Assembly (NCBI GenBank): GCA_018710785.1 | Contig: DVJD01000074.1 | Location: 32,011-96,010, forward strand | Length of the DNA: 64,000 nucleotides | Source of the DNA: Candidatus Fimimorpha excrementavium | Lineage (GTDB): Bacteria; Bacillota; Clostridia; Lachnospirales; Lachnospiraceae | Direction: 5' to 3' | Part shown: positions 54,668 through 62,802 of the stretch, one piece after another | How the letters are laid out: each line of letters begins with the position of its first letter | Position numbering within the stretch: position 1 is the first letter of the stretch | The notes under the pieces: generated by a model | The model's database searches: none | What the model was told of the DNA's origin: nothing | Seen by the model: the letters and a program-made list of their open reading frames with translations, nothing else | Translations under genes and position numbers: made by a program

Positions 54668-55225
54668 TTATGCTCTGGACAGGTATTCCCCTGTTCTTGT
54701 ATCAATCTTAATCTTATCCCCCTGGTCTACAAACAGAGGTACATAAACGGTTGCCCCGGTTTCCACTACAGCCGGTTTTGTAGCACCAGTTGCTGTATCA
54801 CCTTTGAAACCCGGCTCTGTATTGGTGATTTCCAGTTCTACAAACAACGGAGGCTCAACGGCAAATACTGATCCATTGTGGCTGACAACCTTGCACTGCT
54901 CATTTTCCTTAACGAATTTAAGAGCATCTCCGATTACGGACAGAGGCAGAGAAATCTGCTCATACGTATCCGGATCCATGAAGCAATACAACTCACCATC
55001 ATTGTACAAGTAAGTCATATCTTTCCGCTCGATACGTGCCTGCGGGAATTTTTCTGTAGGACGGAATGTTTTTTCCACAACACCGCCGTTCTTAACATCT
55101 TTTAACTTTGTTCTAACGAAAGCAGCGCCTTTACCAGGCTTTACATGCTGAAATTCTACAATCTGATATACGTTATTATCCATCTCAATGGTAATACCAT
55201 TTCTGAAATCACCAGCTGAAATCAT
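54668..55225 (-). CDS. efp: Elongation factor P
   Basis: Relieves ribosome stalling at polyproline. 185 residues, three beta-barrel domains. The tip loop [12 protein letters not shown] has Lys32 at the functional position. C-terminal [17 protein letters not shown] is the family end. No lysylation genes are adjacent. AAGGAGG seven bases before the ATG at 55225; promoter visible upstream. Confidence 0.96.
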   Translation of the reverse strand: MISAGDFRNGITIEMDNNVYQIVEFQHVKPGKGAAFVRTKLKDVKNGGVVEKTFRPTEKFPQARIERKDMTYLYNDGELYCFMDPDTYEQISLPLSVIGDALKFVKENEQCKVVSHNGSVFAVEPPLFVELEITNTEPGFKGDTATGATKPAVVETGATVYVPLFVDQGDKIKIDTRTGEYLSRA

Positions 55226-55291
55226 TGCTCTTCCTCCTTGGCTTATCATTCTGCCTGACCGCAACCCGGCATCACGCAGACACATGTATGT

Positions 55292-55320
55292 ATTATATAC
55301 TATACTCTAAAAAAATTCAA
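55292..55320 (-). promoter_or_regulatory. efp promoter
   Basis: TTGAAT (complement of 55315-55320), 17-base spacer, TATAAT (complement of 55292-55297), overlapping the end of aroK. Confidence 0.65.
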
Positions 55321-55823
55321 GCACTTTTTACAATTATTTCTATTTCTGCTGCAATATCCCCCGCCTGTCTGCCGTCGACCGGAATCACATGGTCCGCCAT
55401 ATGCCCGTAAACCGGGGCCCTTTCTGACAGCAGCGTATGGATTTTGCCCCTGGGATCCTCTCCCCTTAAAAGAGGTCTCGATCGGTCATCGGCGAGGCGT
55501 TTCCACAGCGTTTCTTCCACAGCATCCAGATAAATCACCATACCGATCTGCTTTAAAAGTTTCCTGTTTTCCTCCCTCATGGGAAGGCCTCCCCCTGTGG
55601 AAACCACGCAGCCATCCATCCCTGCGATTTCCTTCAGCGCAAGGCTTTCCAGCTCTCGGAACGCGGCTTCTCCTTTCCTGGAAAAAATTTCACTGATCTT
55701 CATGCCTGCCCGTTCTTCTATGTACTGGTCGGTGTCCAAAAATGTATATCCCATTCCGGCCGCCAGCTTTTTTCCCACGGTGGTCTTCCCGCTCCCCATA
55801 AATCCAATTAATACAATATTCAT
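55317..55823 (-). CDS. aroK: Shikimate kinase
   Basis: Phosphorylates shikimate at the 3-hydroxyl. 168 residues. P-loop GFMGSGKTTVGKKLA near 7, substrate DTDQYIEERAG near 31, STGGGLPMREENR near 77, and the lid with RSRPLL near 117. Overlaps the YqeG gene by four bases. Upstream of efp. Confidence 0.94.
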   Translation of the reverse strand: MNIVLIGFMGSGKTTVGKKLAAGMGYTFLDTDQYIEERAGMKISEIFSRKGEAAFRELESLALKEIAGMDGCVVSTGGGLPMREENRKLLKQIGMVIYLDAVEETLWKRLADDRSRPLLRGEDPRGKIHTLLSERAPVYGHMADHVIPVDGRQAGDIAAEIEIIVKSA

Positions 55824-56365
55824 CTCCGCTTTCCACGTCCTTCTTCTGATGGCCCATTGCTTCTTTTTTCACGGACATTTTTTTCGAAAAAATGCAGTAC
55901 AATCTTTTCTAAATACCGCTTGAGCACAATCTGTATCTCTTCCTTGGGGTGGATGGGATCTACCAACAGGCTGGCGATGCCTGCCCGGTTTGCCCCATAG
56001 ATGTCAGTAAAAATCTGATCACCGATAAAAAGCGCGGTTCCCTCACTGACTCCCATCCGCTCCACTGCCTTCCTATAATTCGCTGCCGACGGCTTATGAG
56101 CATTACAGATATACATGGAGTCCACTGCAGCGGCAAATGGCTTCACACGCGATTCTCTGTTGTTGGAAATCAGACACGTCTGAAATCCCATGGAATGGAG
56201 TTTGGAAAACAGCTCCACCGCCCTTTTATCCGCCGGTTTCCCGTGGGGGACAAGGGTATTGTCAATATCAAATATAATACCGCGGATCCCCTTTTCATAG
56301 TATGCTGTAAAATTCACTTCATAGACAGACGCAGCACATTCTGTCGGATAAAATCGTTCCAGCAT
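55820..56365 (-). CDS. YqeG-family HAD phosphatase
   Basis: 181 residues. HAD motif I GIIFDIDNTLVPHG near 31, motif II LISNNRESR near 65, motif III and IV LFIGDQIFTDIYGANRAG near 115. YqeG is a class III HAD hydrolase linked in Firmicutes to the yqeH-aroE-yhbY cluster and thought to act on phosphatidylglycerol phosphate or a nucleotide substrate; the true substrate here is not shown. Sits between nrdR and aroK. Confidence 0.9.
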   Translation of the reverse strand: MLERFYPTECAASVYEVNFTAYYEKGIRGIIFDIDNTLVPHGKPADKRAVELFSKLHSMGFQTCLISNNRESRVKPFAAAVDSMYICNAHKPSAANYRKAVERMGVSEGTALFIGDQIFTDIYGANRAGIASLLVDPIHPKEEIQIVLKRYLEKIVLHFFEKNVREKRSNGPSEEGRGKRR

Positions 56366-56368
56366 ACT

Positions 56369-56827
56369 TTAATCTTCCTTTTTCATCAGTTTCTTCAATT
56401 CATCCGCAAAGGTATCCACGTCTTTAAACTCCCGGTATACGCTGGCAAACCGCACATATGCCACTGCTTCCAGATCACGCAGCTTATTCATCACCAGCTC
56501 TCCTATGACCTTGCTCTGTACTTCTTTGGCATCCATATTAAAGATCGTGTTCTCCACCTCATCAATCAGCTGATTGATCTGCTGAATGGAAACCGGCCGT
56601 TTATGACACGCGCGCAGAATCCCTGCTTCTATCTTGGATCGGTCATAGGGTTCTCTTGTATTATCTTTTTTTATCACCATAAGCGGAAATGTTTCCAGCT
56701 TCTCATATGTGGTAAATCGCCTTCCGCAGTTTTCGCACTGTCTGCGTCTTCTGATGGAATTGTTGTCATCGGAAGGTCTGGAATCGATCACTTTGGTCAG
56801 CTCTGCATTACAAAATGGGCATTTCAT
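56369..56827 (-). CDS. nrdR: NrdR transcriptional repressor of ribonucleotide reductases
   Basis: 152 residues. Zinc ribbon C3-C6 and C31-C34 (MKCPFCNAEL ... RQCENCGRRFTTYE) followed by an ATP-cone domain (about 46-136) that reads the dATP/ATP ratio. Represses nrd operons. A strong promoter lies about 130 bases upstream. Start at 56827. Confidence 0.96.
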   Translation of the reverse strand: MKCPFCNAELTKVIDSRPSDDNNSIRRRRQCENCGRRFTTYEKLETFPLMVIKKDNTREPYDRSKIEAGILRACHKRPVSIQQINQLIDEVENTIFNMDAKEVQSKVIGELVMNKLRDLEAVAYVRFASVYREFKDVDTFADELKKLMKKED

Positions 56828-56955
56828 TCTTCTGTCCTCTCTCACTTTTCATTCATCCGCTTCGGCAGGCAGTCTAAATCTGACTGATATTTTATCACCG
56901 AAAACGGATCTTCCTGAAGTTGCATCTCGCATTCTTACAGCTGAATACTATCTTC

Positions 56956-56984
56956 ATTATAATTTTTTCTGCTCTTTCGGTCAA
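56956..56984 (-). promoter_or_regulatory. nrdR promoter
   Basis: TTGACC (complement of 56979-56984), 17-base spacer, TATAAT (complement of 56956-56961). Near-consensus. Confidence 0.7.
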
Positions 56985-57005
56985 GCAAAAGCGTCGGTTT
57001 TTCGT

Positions 57006-57266
57006 TTAAAATTTACATTTTACAAGTACATCCTCTTCCACAATCTCCACCAAAATGATCTCGGGACCAATCTGTTTGATACAGCGGAACGGAATCACAT
57101 ATTCACTGTCCCGTCCAAACAATCCGCAGATTTTTCCGCATCCCGGAACTATGATGGCAATTATTTTTCCTGTGCCTATGTCGAATTCGATGTCACAGAC
57201 AAACCCCAGCCTTCTGCAGTTACAGGAATTAATCACTTCTTTTTGTCTCAAATCGCAGATACGCAT
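57006..57266 (-). CDS. YlmC/YmxH family sporulation protein
   Basis: 86 residues, PRC-barrel fold (MRICDLRQKEVINSCNCRRL start, GRDSEYVIPFRCIKQIG near 50). Small conserved protein of endospore formers, function unknown. GGCGGGA before the ATG. Confidence 0.87.
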   Translation of the reverse strand: MRICDLRQKEVINSCNCRRLGFVCDIEFDIGTGKIIAIIVPGCGKICGLFGRDSEYVIPFRCIKQIGPEIILVEIVEEDVLVKCKF

Positions 57267-57356
57267 ATCGTTCCCGCCTTTTTTCCCTTATGTTAAAAGA
57301 TATGCAAAAATCTGCGTTTTGTTTCATCCGCAGCATAGGGAATACAGGTATACGAA

Positions 57357-58623
57357 TCGAGTAGGGGAGATTCTCTCTCCCCTCTCACACCACCGTACAT
57401 GCCGTTCGGCATACGGCGGTTCAACATAACTTCAAAGCATGACGCTCATTGTAATAGTCAAGACAACTTATAAGCCCTGCTCTAGCTAATACTCCTTTTG
57501 AGATTGCCCTGGCAACGCATGTCTTTGTCACTACCCAGTAATAGCGGTCTCCACAGTACGCCGTCAACCTTGCAAGGTCTTTTCCGACCCCCAGTTTCTG
57601 CAAGCCCCATTGACGTTTCTTCGGCACTTTCCACTGTTTCGCTTTTGACCGCTATTACACAGTCATCTGCGTATCTTGTGAACCGGAGTCCTCTCGCTTC
57701 CAGTTCCTTATCCAGTTCATTCAGCATGATGTTTGACAGTAACGGGGACAGATTTCCACCTTGCGGGGTTCCGAGTTTTGTTTCCTCATAACCCCGTGGT
57801 GTCATAACTCCTGCTTTCAGATACTTGCGGATCAGGGATTCTGTATCGCCATCATTGATGATGTCGTGTACAAGGCTCATCAGCCTGTCCTGCGGTACAT
57901 TATCGAAAAACTTCTCTAAATCAATATCCACTATCCATTCGTATCCCTCGTTTAAGTATACGAGCAGTTGCCTGACTGCCATTTCACAGCTTCTGTTCGG
58001 TCTGAAACCATAACTCCCTGCACCTGATTTGATTCCTGATACCCTCCCAGTTCTCTTTGATATAATCGCCGAGTTCTTCAATCGTTACCTCATCTACTCC
58101 TCCTGCACCTCTATTGGCGCAGACTCTTTTGTGTGCTTTCTCCTTTCCGTTTCCGTGGATTCGCCCTAAGTTGTGCAGTATCTGCTCATTTACGTTTTGC
58201 CCTTCCTGCTGTCGGGTATTCCATGGAGCATACATTTGATTACACAGTTACATTGTTCAGCCCTTCAGCAACATCCATTTCAGGACTTTACCTACTATGG
58301 CCTCTGCTGACTTCTCACAGTTCGTTGTTATTACGGTACATCTCCGCCTGTGAGACCTCACGGGATAAGCCTGCCAGTCTTTCCTCGTCTACCTGCCTGA
58401 TTTACGCACATGGGTTACGGTTGCCTTTTGGACTTCGCTGCATTTTGCCAGCTTATCCGCTATGTGCGCCTTATATCAGGTTTCTGTTCGTCAGGCTTCG
58501 ATTTCGCTATCCCTTCTTCTCGCCCACACCTCACGATATAGACCTTGGGAGTCGCTTTGGGGTTCGTCGGCAACTACGCCCCTCGTGGACTTACACCACA
58601 GACTGACGGCATGCCCGTCATAC
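57357..58623 (-). mobile_element. Degenerate group II intron inserted behind the prfC terminator
   Basis: The 5' end GTATGACGGGC starts immediately after the seven U of the prfC terminator (58624-58630) and leads into a domain I-like stretch with GGTGTAAGTCC. At the 3' end, 57384-57423 forms the domain V hairpin (CCGCCGTATGCC, loop GAAC, GGCATGTACGGTGG) followed by a domain VI stem at about 57356-57383. Between them lies a broken maturase gene. At 1.27 kb it is shorter than an intact intron (2 kb or more). Placement behind a terminator hairpin is typical of group IIC introns. Confidence 0.85.
57421..58235 (-). pseudogene. Group II intron reverse transcriptase/maturase, broken
   Basis: Three pieces in different frames. 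The N-terminal piece (57984-58235) has ANRGAGGVDEVTIEELGDYI. The palm piece (about 57635-58025) has GSYGFRPNRSCEMAVRQLL, GTPQGGNLSPLLSNIML and the catalytic RFTRYADDCVI. The C-terminal piece (57421-57627) has KKRQWGLQKLGVGKDLARL and VARAISKGVL. The finger region before SYGFRPN and the thumb/maturase region after the YADD block are missing, with frame changes at both junctions, so no active enzyme is made. Confidence 0.88.
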
Positions 58624-58651
58624 AAAAAAACGGAGGTGCAGCAGCACCTCC
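58624..58651 (-). terminator. prfC terminator (intron insertion site)
   Basis: Perfect eight-base arms GGAGGTGC and GCACCTCC with loop TGCT, then GTTTTTTT on the minus strand, six bases after the prfC stop. Confidence 0.85.
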
Positions 58652-58656
58652 AACTC

Positions 58657-60255
58657 TCACATTAAGACATCCATATTTCCAAACTCGGATAATTTCAGTC
58701 CGGGATTTCGCTCCAATACCATGCCGACACTCCAGCTGTTGACAAACAGAAGCAACGGATTTCCCTTCAGATCCCGGATTCTCTTCATATCCGAAGTTCC
58801 CTGAATCTTTGATACATCCACTTCACTCTGATTTTCAATCCAGCGAATATGTTCATATGGCAGACGGTCCAGCCGAATCTCCACATTATACTCGCTCTCC
58901 AGACGGAATTTTAAAACATCAAACTGCAGGACTCCGACCACTCCCACGATGATCTCTTCCATTCCCGTATTGAACTCCTGAAAAATCTGTATGGCACCCT
59001 CCAGAGCGATCTGGCTGATCCCTTTGATAAACTGCTTCCGTTTCATGGTATCCACCTGCCGCACTCTGGCAAAATGCTCCGGCGCAAATGTGGGGATCCC
59101 CTCAAACCGGAATTTTTTATCCGATGCGCAGAGGGTATCTCCGATGGAAAAAATACCCGGATCGAATACACCGATGATATCTCCCGCGTAGGCCTCCTCC
59201 ACGATCTTTCTCTCCTGAGCCATCAGCTGCTGCGGCTGCGTCAGTTTAATCTTTCTGCCTCCCTGGACATGATTGACTTCCATCCCTGCTTCAAACTTTC
59301 CGGAGCAGATACGCATAAACGCGATACGGTCTCGATGGGCCTTATTCATATTGGCCTGGATTTTAAATACAAATGCGGAAAAATCGGGGCGGAATGGATC
59401 GATGAGTCCGGCATCACTCTTTCTTGGCAGCGGAGAAGTCGTCATTTTCAGAAAATGCTGCAAAAAGTTCTCCACACCAAAATTTGTCAGCGCGGAGCCA
59501 AAAAAGACGGGAGAAAGCTTGCCTGCGCGCACCAGTTCCATGTCGAATGGTTCACTGGCTCCGTCCAGCAATTCCACATCCTCTTCCAATTTTTCTTTCG
59601 CAAATTCCCCGATCAGTTCCTCTGCGTGTTCCAGATCAATCTCATCGGTGTCCAGGGCATGCATTCCGGCATCCGCCGCAACGAACGTCGTAATTTTCTT
59701 CGTCTCCCTGTCATAGACGCCTTTAAAGCTCTTTCCGCTGCCGATGGGCCAATTGATGGGGCAGGTCTTGATTCCCAAAACACGTTCGATTTCATCCAAA
59801 AGGTCAAACGGGTCATTGGCTTCCCGGTCCATTTTATTGATAAATGTGAAAATCGGAATGTGGCGCAGTACGCATACCTTAAATAATTTTATGGTCTGCG
59901 CTTCGACACCTTTGGATCCATCGATTACCATGACGGCCGAATCCGCCGCCATCAGTGTCCGGTACGTATCTTCCGAGAAATCCTGGTGCCCCGGCGTATC
60001 CAGAATATTAATACAGTTCCCATTATATTCAAACTGAAGAACGGAAGATGTAACGGAAATCCCTCTCTGCTTCTCAATCTCCATCCAGTCAGAAACCGCA
60101 TGTCTCGCTGTCTTTCTTCCTTTTACAGATCCGGCCTGATTGATGGCGCCTCCGTACAGCAAAAATTTCTCTGTCAGAGTCGTCTTACCCGCATCCGGGT
60201 GGGAGATGATGGCAAATGTTCTTCTTTTCTTAATCTGTTCTTCCAATTCAGACAT
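58657..60255 (-). CDS. prfC: Peptide chain release factor 3
   Basis: GTPase that removes RF1/RF2 from the ribosome after termination. 532 residues. G1 ISHPDAGKTTLTEKFLL near 18, switch II DTPGHQDFSEDTYRTL near 88, NKMD at about 142, and RF3-type C-terminal domains including FAPEHFARVRQVDTMKRKQF and WSVGMVLERNPGLKLSEFG. GAGG before the ATG. Confidence 0.96.
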   Translation of the reverse strand: MSELEEQIKKRRTFAIISHPDAGKTTLTEKFLLYGGAINQAGSVKGRKTARHAVSDWMEIEKQRGISVTSSVLQFEYNGNCINILDTPGHQDFSEDTYRTLMAADSAVMVIDGSKGVEAQTIKLFKVCVLRHIPIFTFINKMDREANDPFDLLDEIERVLGIKTCPINWPIGSGKSFKGVYDRETKKITTFVAADAGMHALDTDEIDLEHAEELIGEFAKEKLEEDVELLDGASEPFDMELVRAGKLSPVFFGSALTNFGVENFLQHFLKMTTSPLPRKSDAGLIDPFRPDFSAFVFKIQANMNKAHRDRIAFMRICSGKFEAGMEVNHVQGGRKIKLTQPQQLMAQERKIVEEAYAGDIIGVFDPGIFSIGDTLCASDKKFRFEGIPTFAPEHFARVRQVDTMKRKQFIKGISQIALEGAIQIFQEFNTGMEEIIVGVVGVLQFDVLKFRLESEYNVEIRLDRLPYEHIRWIENQSEVDVSKIQGTSDMKRIRDLKGNPLLLFVNSWSVGMVLERNPGLKLSEFGNMDVLM

Positions 60256-60379
60256 ATGTTACCTCATTTCTACGCCTTGTCATGCGCTCATTTTCAATAG
60301 ACAACTTTGTTCCACGAGAGTATACCATATTTTCCCGGAATGTGACAAGCCCCAATTGTCACTTTGCCCTGCCTCCATT

Positions 60380-60964
60380 TCACATCGGCTTCAGCAAATC
60401 CATAATAGCTTCTGCCAGTTTTTGATAGCCTGCTTTCTGAAAATGCACTGCATCTGTCTTAGGCAGATTTTCAGATACTGACAGTTCAAAGAGATCGTTA
60501 ACCGGAATCCCAAACTTCCGGCATACCTGGGATGCCGCTTTATTTAACTCCATATAGAGGGCAGAGTCTTCCGGGCTATAATAATATTGGTCATCCGTAT
60601 TCCGGCCTTGTTTTACAGGGACTCTGTCCCCCAGCTGAAACGATTTGCTGTTAAACCCGCCGTCTTTCCCGTCATTCCCCCTTCTGCTGACACAGGTAGT
60701 TCCGGCAAAGATTATTTTTGTATCCGGCGACAGCAGATGAATCCACTGGAAAATATTCGTCAAATTATTGGAATACTCCCGCACAGAAATCCCATGTATA
60801 TGTATCCCGTTATTGATATGAATGATTTCATAAGGATACTCACTTAAAGCGATCTGCAGCATCCTGAAATAATTGATATGGTGGGTTCCCTCGCTGGTAT
60901 TGAGTCTGTCCACATAATAATGAGGAAGCATAAACAGCCAACTGCAATCCCGCTTCGTCTGCAT
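60380..60964 (-). pseudogene. SGNH-hydrolase-like protein, N-terminally incomplete
   Basis: 194 codons from the ATG at 60964 (AGAAGG upstream). The region EYPYEIIHINNGIHIHG near 42 looks like SGNH block III (Asn) and TDAVHFQKAGYQKLAEAI near 170 like block V (Asp-x-x-His), but the GDS motif with the nucleophilic Ser, expected near the start, is absent. Base composition is AT-richer than neighbours. I read it as the C-terminal part of a gene broken by deletion or frameshift together with the overlapping upstream frame; it could also be a diverged intact protein. Confidence 0.5.
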
Positions 60965-61385
60965 ATTGATCCTTCTCTCTTCCATGATCCAATTCTTTGA
61001 TTTTAAGCAAAATATGTCTGGCATACTTACACTGTTTCTTAATATAGGCACATTCGGCTTTCATTTCCGGCTGCCGAAGCTTTTTCTCAGAAACTGCATA
61101 TACAATGACTCCATACTCCCCTTGTCTCAATAATAAGTCCAAAATCTGCCTTTTCGCAGGATGCGTAATCGGAAGTTCTCCATCATTGGTACGGCTGCCA
61201 AGCCAGGGAGCCGTACCAATATACGCATATGGAAATTGATTTAAAAATAATTTTTCACCGGCTGCTGTCCATGAAACATAATCCGAATCGTGCAGAATCA
61301 GTGTAATTGGGTACTGTGTGATTTCCTGATTATTAATGCGAAACGCACATCCCTGCTTAAAAAATCCGTTTTCCGGTTTTATCAT
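60840..61385 (-). CDS. Hypothetical protein overlapping the SGNH-like fragment
   Basis: 181 codons; GGAG eight bases before the ATG at 61385. The first 140 residues look like real protein (YPITLILHDSDYVSWTAAG, THPAKRQILDLLLRQGEYGV) but no family was recognised. The last 40 codons overlap the SGNH-like frame and read like a shadow, which suggests a frameshift around 60960-61000 that fused or split what was once one gene. Confidence 0.4.
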   Translation of the reverse strand: MIKPENGFFKQGCAFRINNQEITQYPITLILHDSDYVSWTAAGEKLFLNQFPYAYIGTAPWLGSRTNDGELPITHPAKRQILDLLLRQGEYGVIVYAVSEKKLRQPEMKAECAYIKKQCKYARHILLKIKELDHGREKDQYADEAGLQLAVYASSLLCGQTQYQRGNPPYQLFQDAADRFK

Positions 61386-61433
61386 ATTCTGTTCTCCAAT
61401 TTATCTTTCACCTGATGGTATCCCAACAGTAAA

Positions 61434-61453
61434 GGGGATGTCACAACATCCCC
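61434..61453 (-). terminator. Terminator after the DUF2264 gene
   Basis: Arms GGGGATGT and ACATCCCC, flanked by ACAGT/ACTGT that extend the stem. U-run is weak. Confidence 0.55.
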
Positions 61454-61494
61454 ATACTGTTATACTTTACTTTAATATTCCGTTTTTTCTCAGC

Positions 61495-62640
61495 CTAATC
61501 CGCGATGGCGTGATCCCGCATCATTTTTTCCCCATTCCAGATCTTTTTTGCTGTCCAGTCTGCATTGTCTTCTGCCCAGAACGGATCGTTTTCACTTAAT
61601 CCCAATGCTAAAAATACAGAGCAGCACAAGTAGAGGCTGCCGCGGTTAATATACATCTCTGCCAAATCCAGCTGATACCCATACACACCCGGACGCAGCC
61701 ATCCATCCTCGTCAAACATGGAATTGCTGGACATAATCCTCGTAATCACGGCTGTCAGCGCACAGCGTACCTGCTGCGGTTTTACCGAATCTTCCAAAAA
61801 ATGTTCCAGTGCTGCCTGGGATAATAACTGAAAGGCTCCGAAACGATAGCAGATGGATCTTCCAATGATCGGATAGGTTCCATCCTGGCCGATCAGCCGC
61901 TCCAATATGGAAGCATAACGGGCAGCCCGTCTGGTCACCACCGGCAAAAGATCGGCGATTTCTTCCATCACAGGGGCGAATGTCTTTACCACATCCACAT
62001 ACATGGGCTGAATGACAAAACTATTATAATAATCCCAGTGAAACGACGCGCCGTCTCCATACAGGCCGTCCCCTTTATACCAATCCATAAAGGTCCGTGT
62101 GGCATATACGATTCTTACCTTATCGTAATCCTCTGCCCCCAGACGATACAAGGCGGTCTCCACCATGGCCGAAAAGAAGATCCAGTTATTGGGCCCCGGC
62201 ACGATTTTCCTGGATGAACGCAGCGCCGCTATGACATTCTTCTTTACTCTCTCATCCATGGCATCCATCAGCTGTCTCGGCGCCCGAATCAATGCGTGGG
62301 ATAAAAATGCCGCATCCACCAGGGGCTGTCCGCCATGGTCAAATACCATAAAATCCTTGGAATTCGGATCCGTGGCTTTATCCAGACCGATAAGTGCCAA
62401 TCGGCGAAACTTATCCTGAAGTTCCTTTTCTTCCCCATGTACATCATCAGCCTCCAGCCATGGGGCAATGCCGCACATGGTTCTGCCGAATGCTTCCAGA
62501 GGGGCAAATGCAAACCGCTCCGGATTCAAATCCTGCGGAAGCGTTTCCTTCAGTTCTTCCCGGCTCAAAGCATCCAATACCGGCTCAGCTATTTTTGTCA
62601 ATGCCCCCACCCACTGTTTTCTCTGTTCTGCTCCATTCAT
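61495..62640 (-). CDS. DUF2264 domain protein
   Basis: 381 residues. DUF2264 motifs: LEAFGRTMCGIAPWLEADD near 50, DHGGQPLVDAAFLSHAL near 100, NNWIFFSAMVETALYRLG near 150, GDGLYGDGASFHWDYYNSF near 195, IIGRSICYRFGAFQLL near 260. An alpha/alpha-barrel family found with carbohydrate genes; enzymatic role unproven but lyase or hydrolase of glycans is suspected. No signal peptide. ATG at 62640 sits behind GGAGGAGAAGGA. Confidence 0.83.
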   Translation of the reverse strand: MNGAEQRKQWVGALTKIAEPVLDALSREELKETLPQDLNPERFAFAPLEAFGRTMCGIAPWLEADDVHGEEKELQDKFRRLALIGLDKATDPNSKDFMVFDHGGQPLVDAAFLSHALIRAPRQLMDAMDERVKKNVIAALRSSRKIVPGPNNWIFFSAMVETALYRLGAEDYDKVRIVYATRTFMDWYKGDGLYGDGASFHWDYYNSFVIQPMYVDVVKTFAPVMEEIADLLPVVTRRAARYASILERLIGQDGTYPIIGRSICYRFGAFQLLSQAALEHFLEDSVKPQQVRCALTAVITRIMSSNSMFDEDGWLRPGVYGYQLDLAEMYINRGSLYLCCSVFLALGLSENDPFWAEDNADWTAKKIWNGEKMMRDHAIAD

Positions 62641-62734
62641 TTCCTTCTCCTCCAAAACTTCAATTTATATACGTTCAGTTTAGCACATATCCCCCATTCT
62701 GTCACTTATAGTTTTGTATATTTTGACGTTTGTA

Positions 62735-62780
62735 AAGGCAGGCATGGATCCCCCTTTAAAAGGACTCCCATGCCCGCCTT
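62735..62780 (-). terminator. Aminotransferase terminator
   Basis: Arms AAGGCAGGCATGG and CCATGCCCGCCTT with one mismatch, then CCTTTACAAACG on the minus strand. Confidence 0.65.
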
Positions 62781-62802
62781 CCATATGGCGCTGCGCCTCT
62801 AT

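Noticed and set aside
53850..54668. A longer DUF5688 protein starting at 54668
   Set aside because: The extension passes through the tRNA-Arg gene; a ribosome site supports the ATG at 54500.
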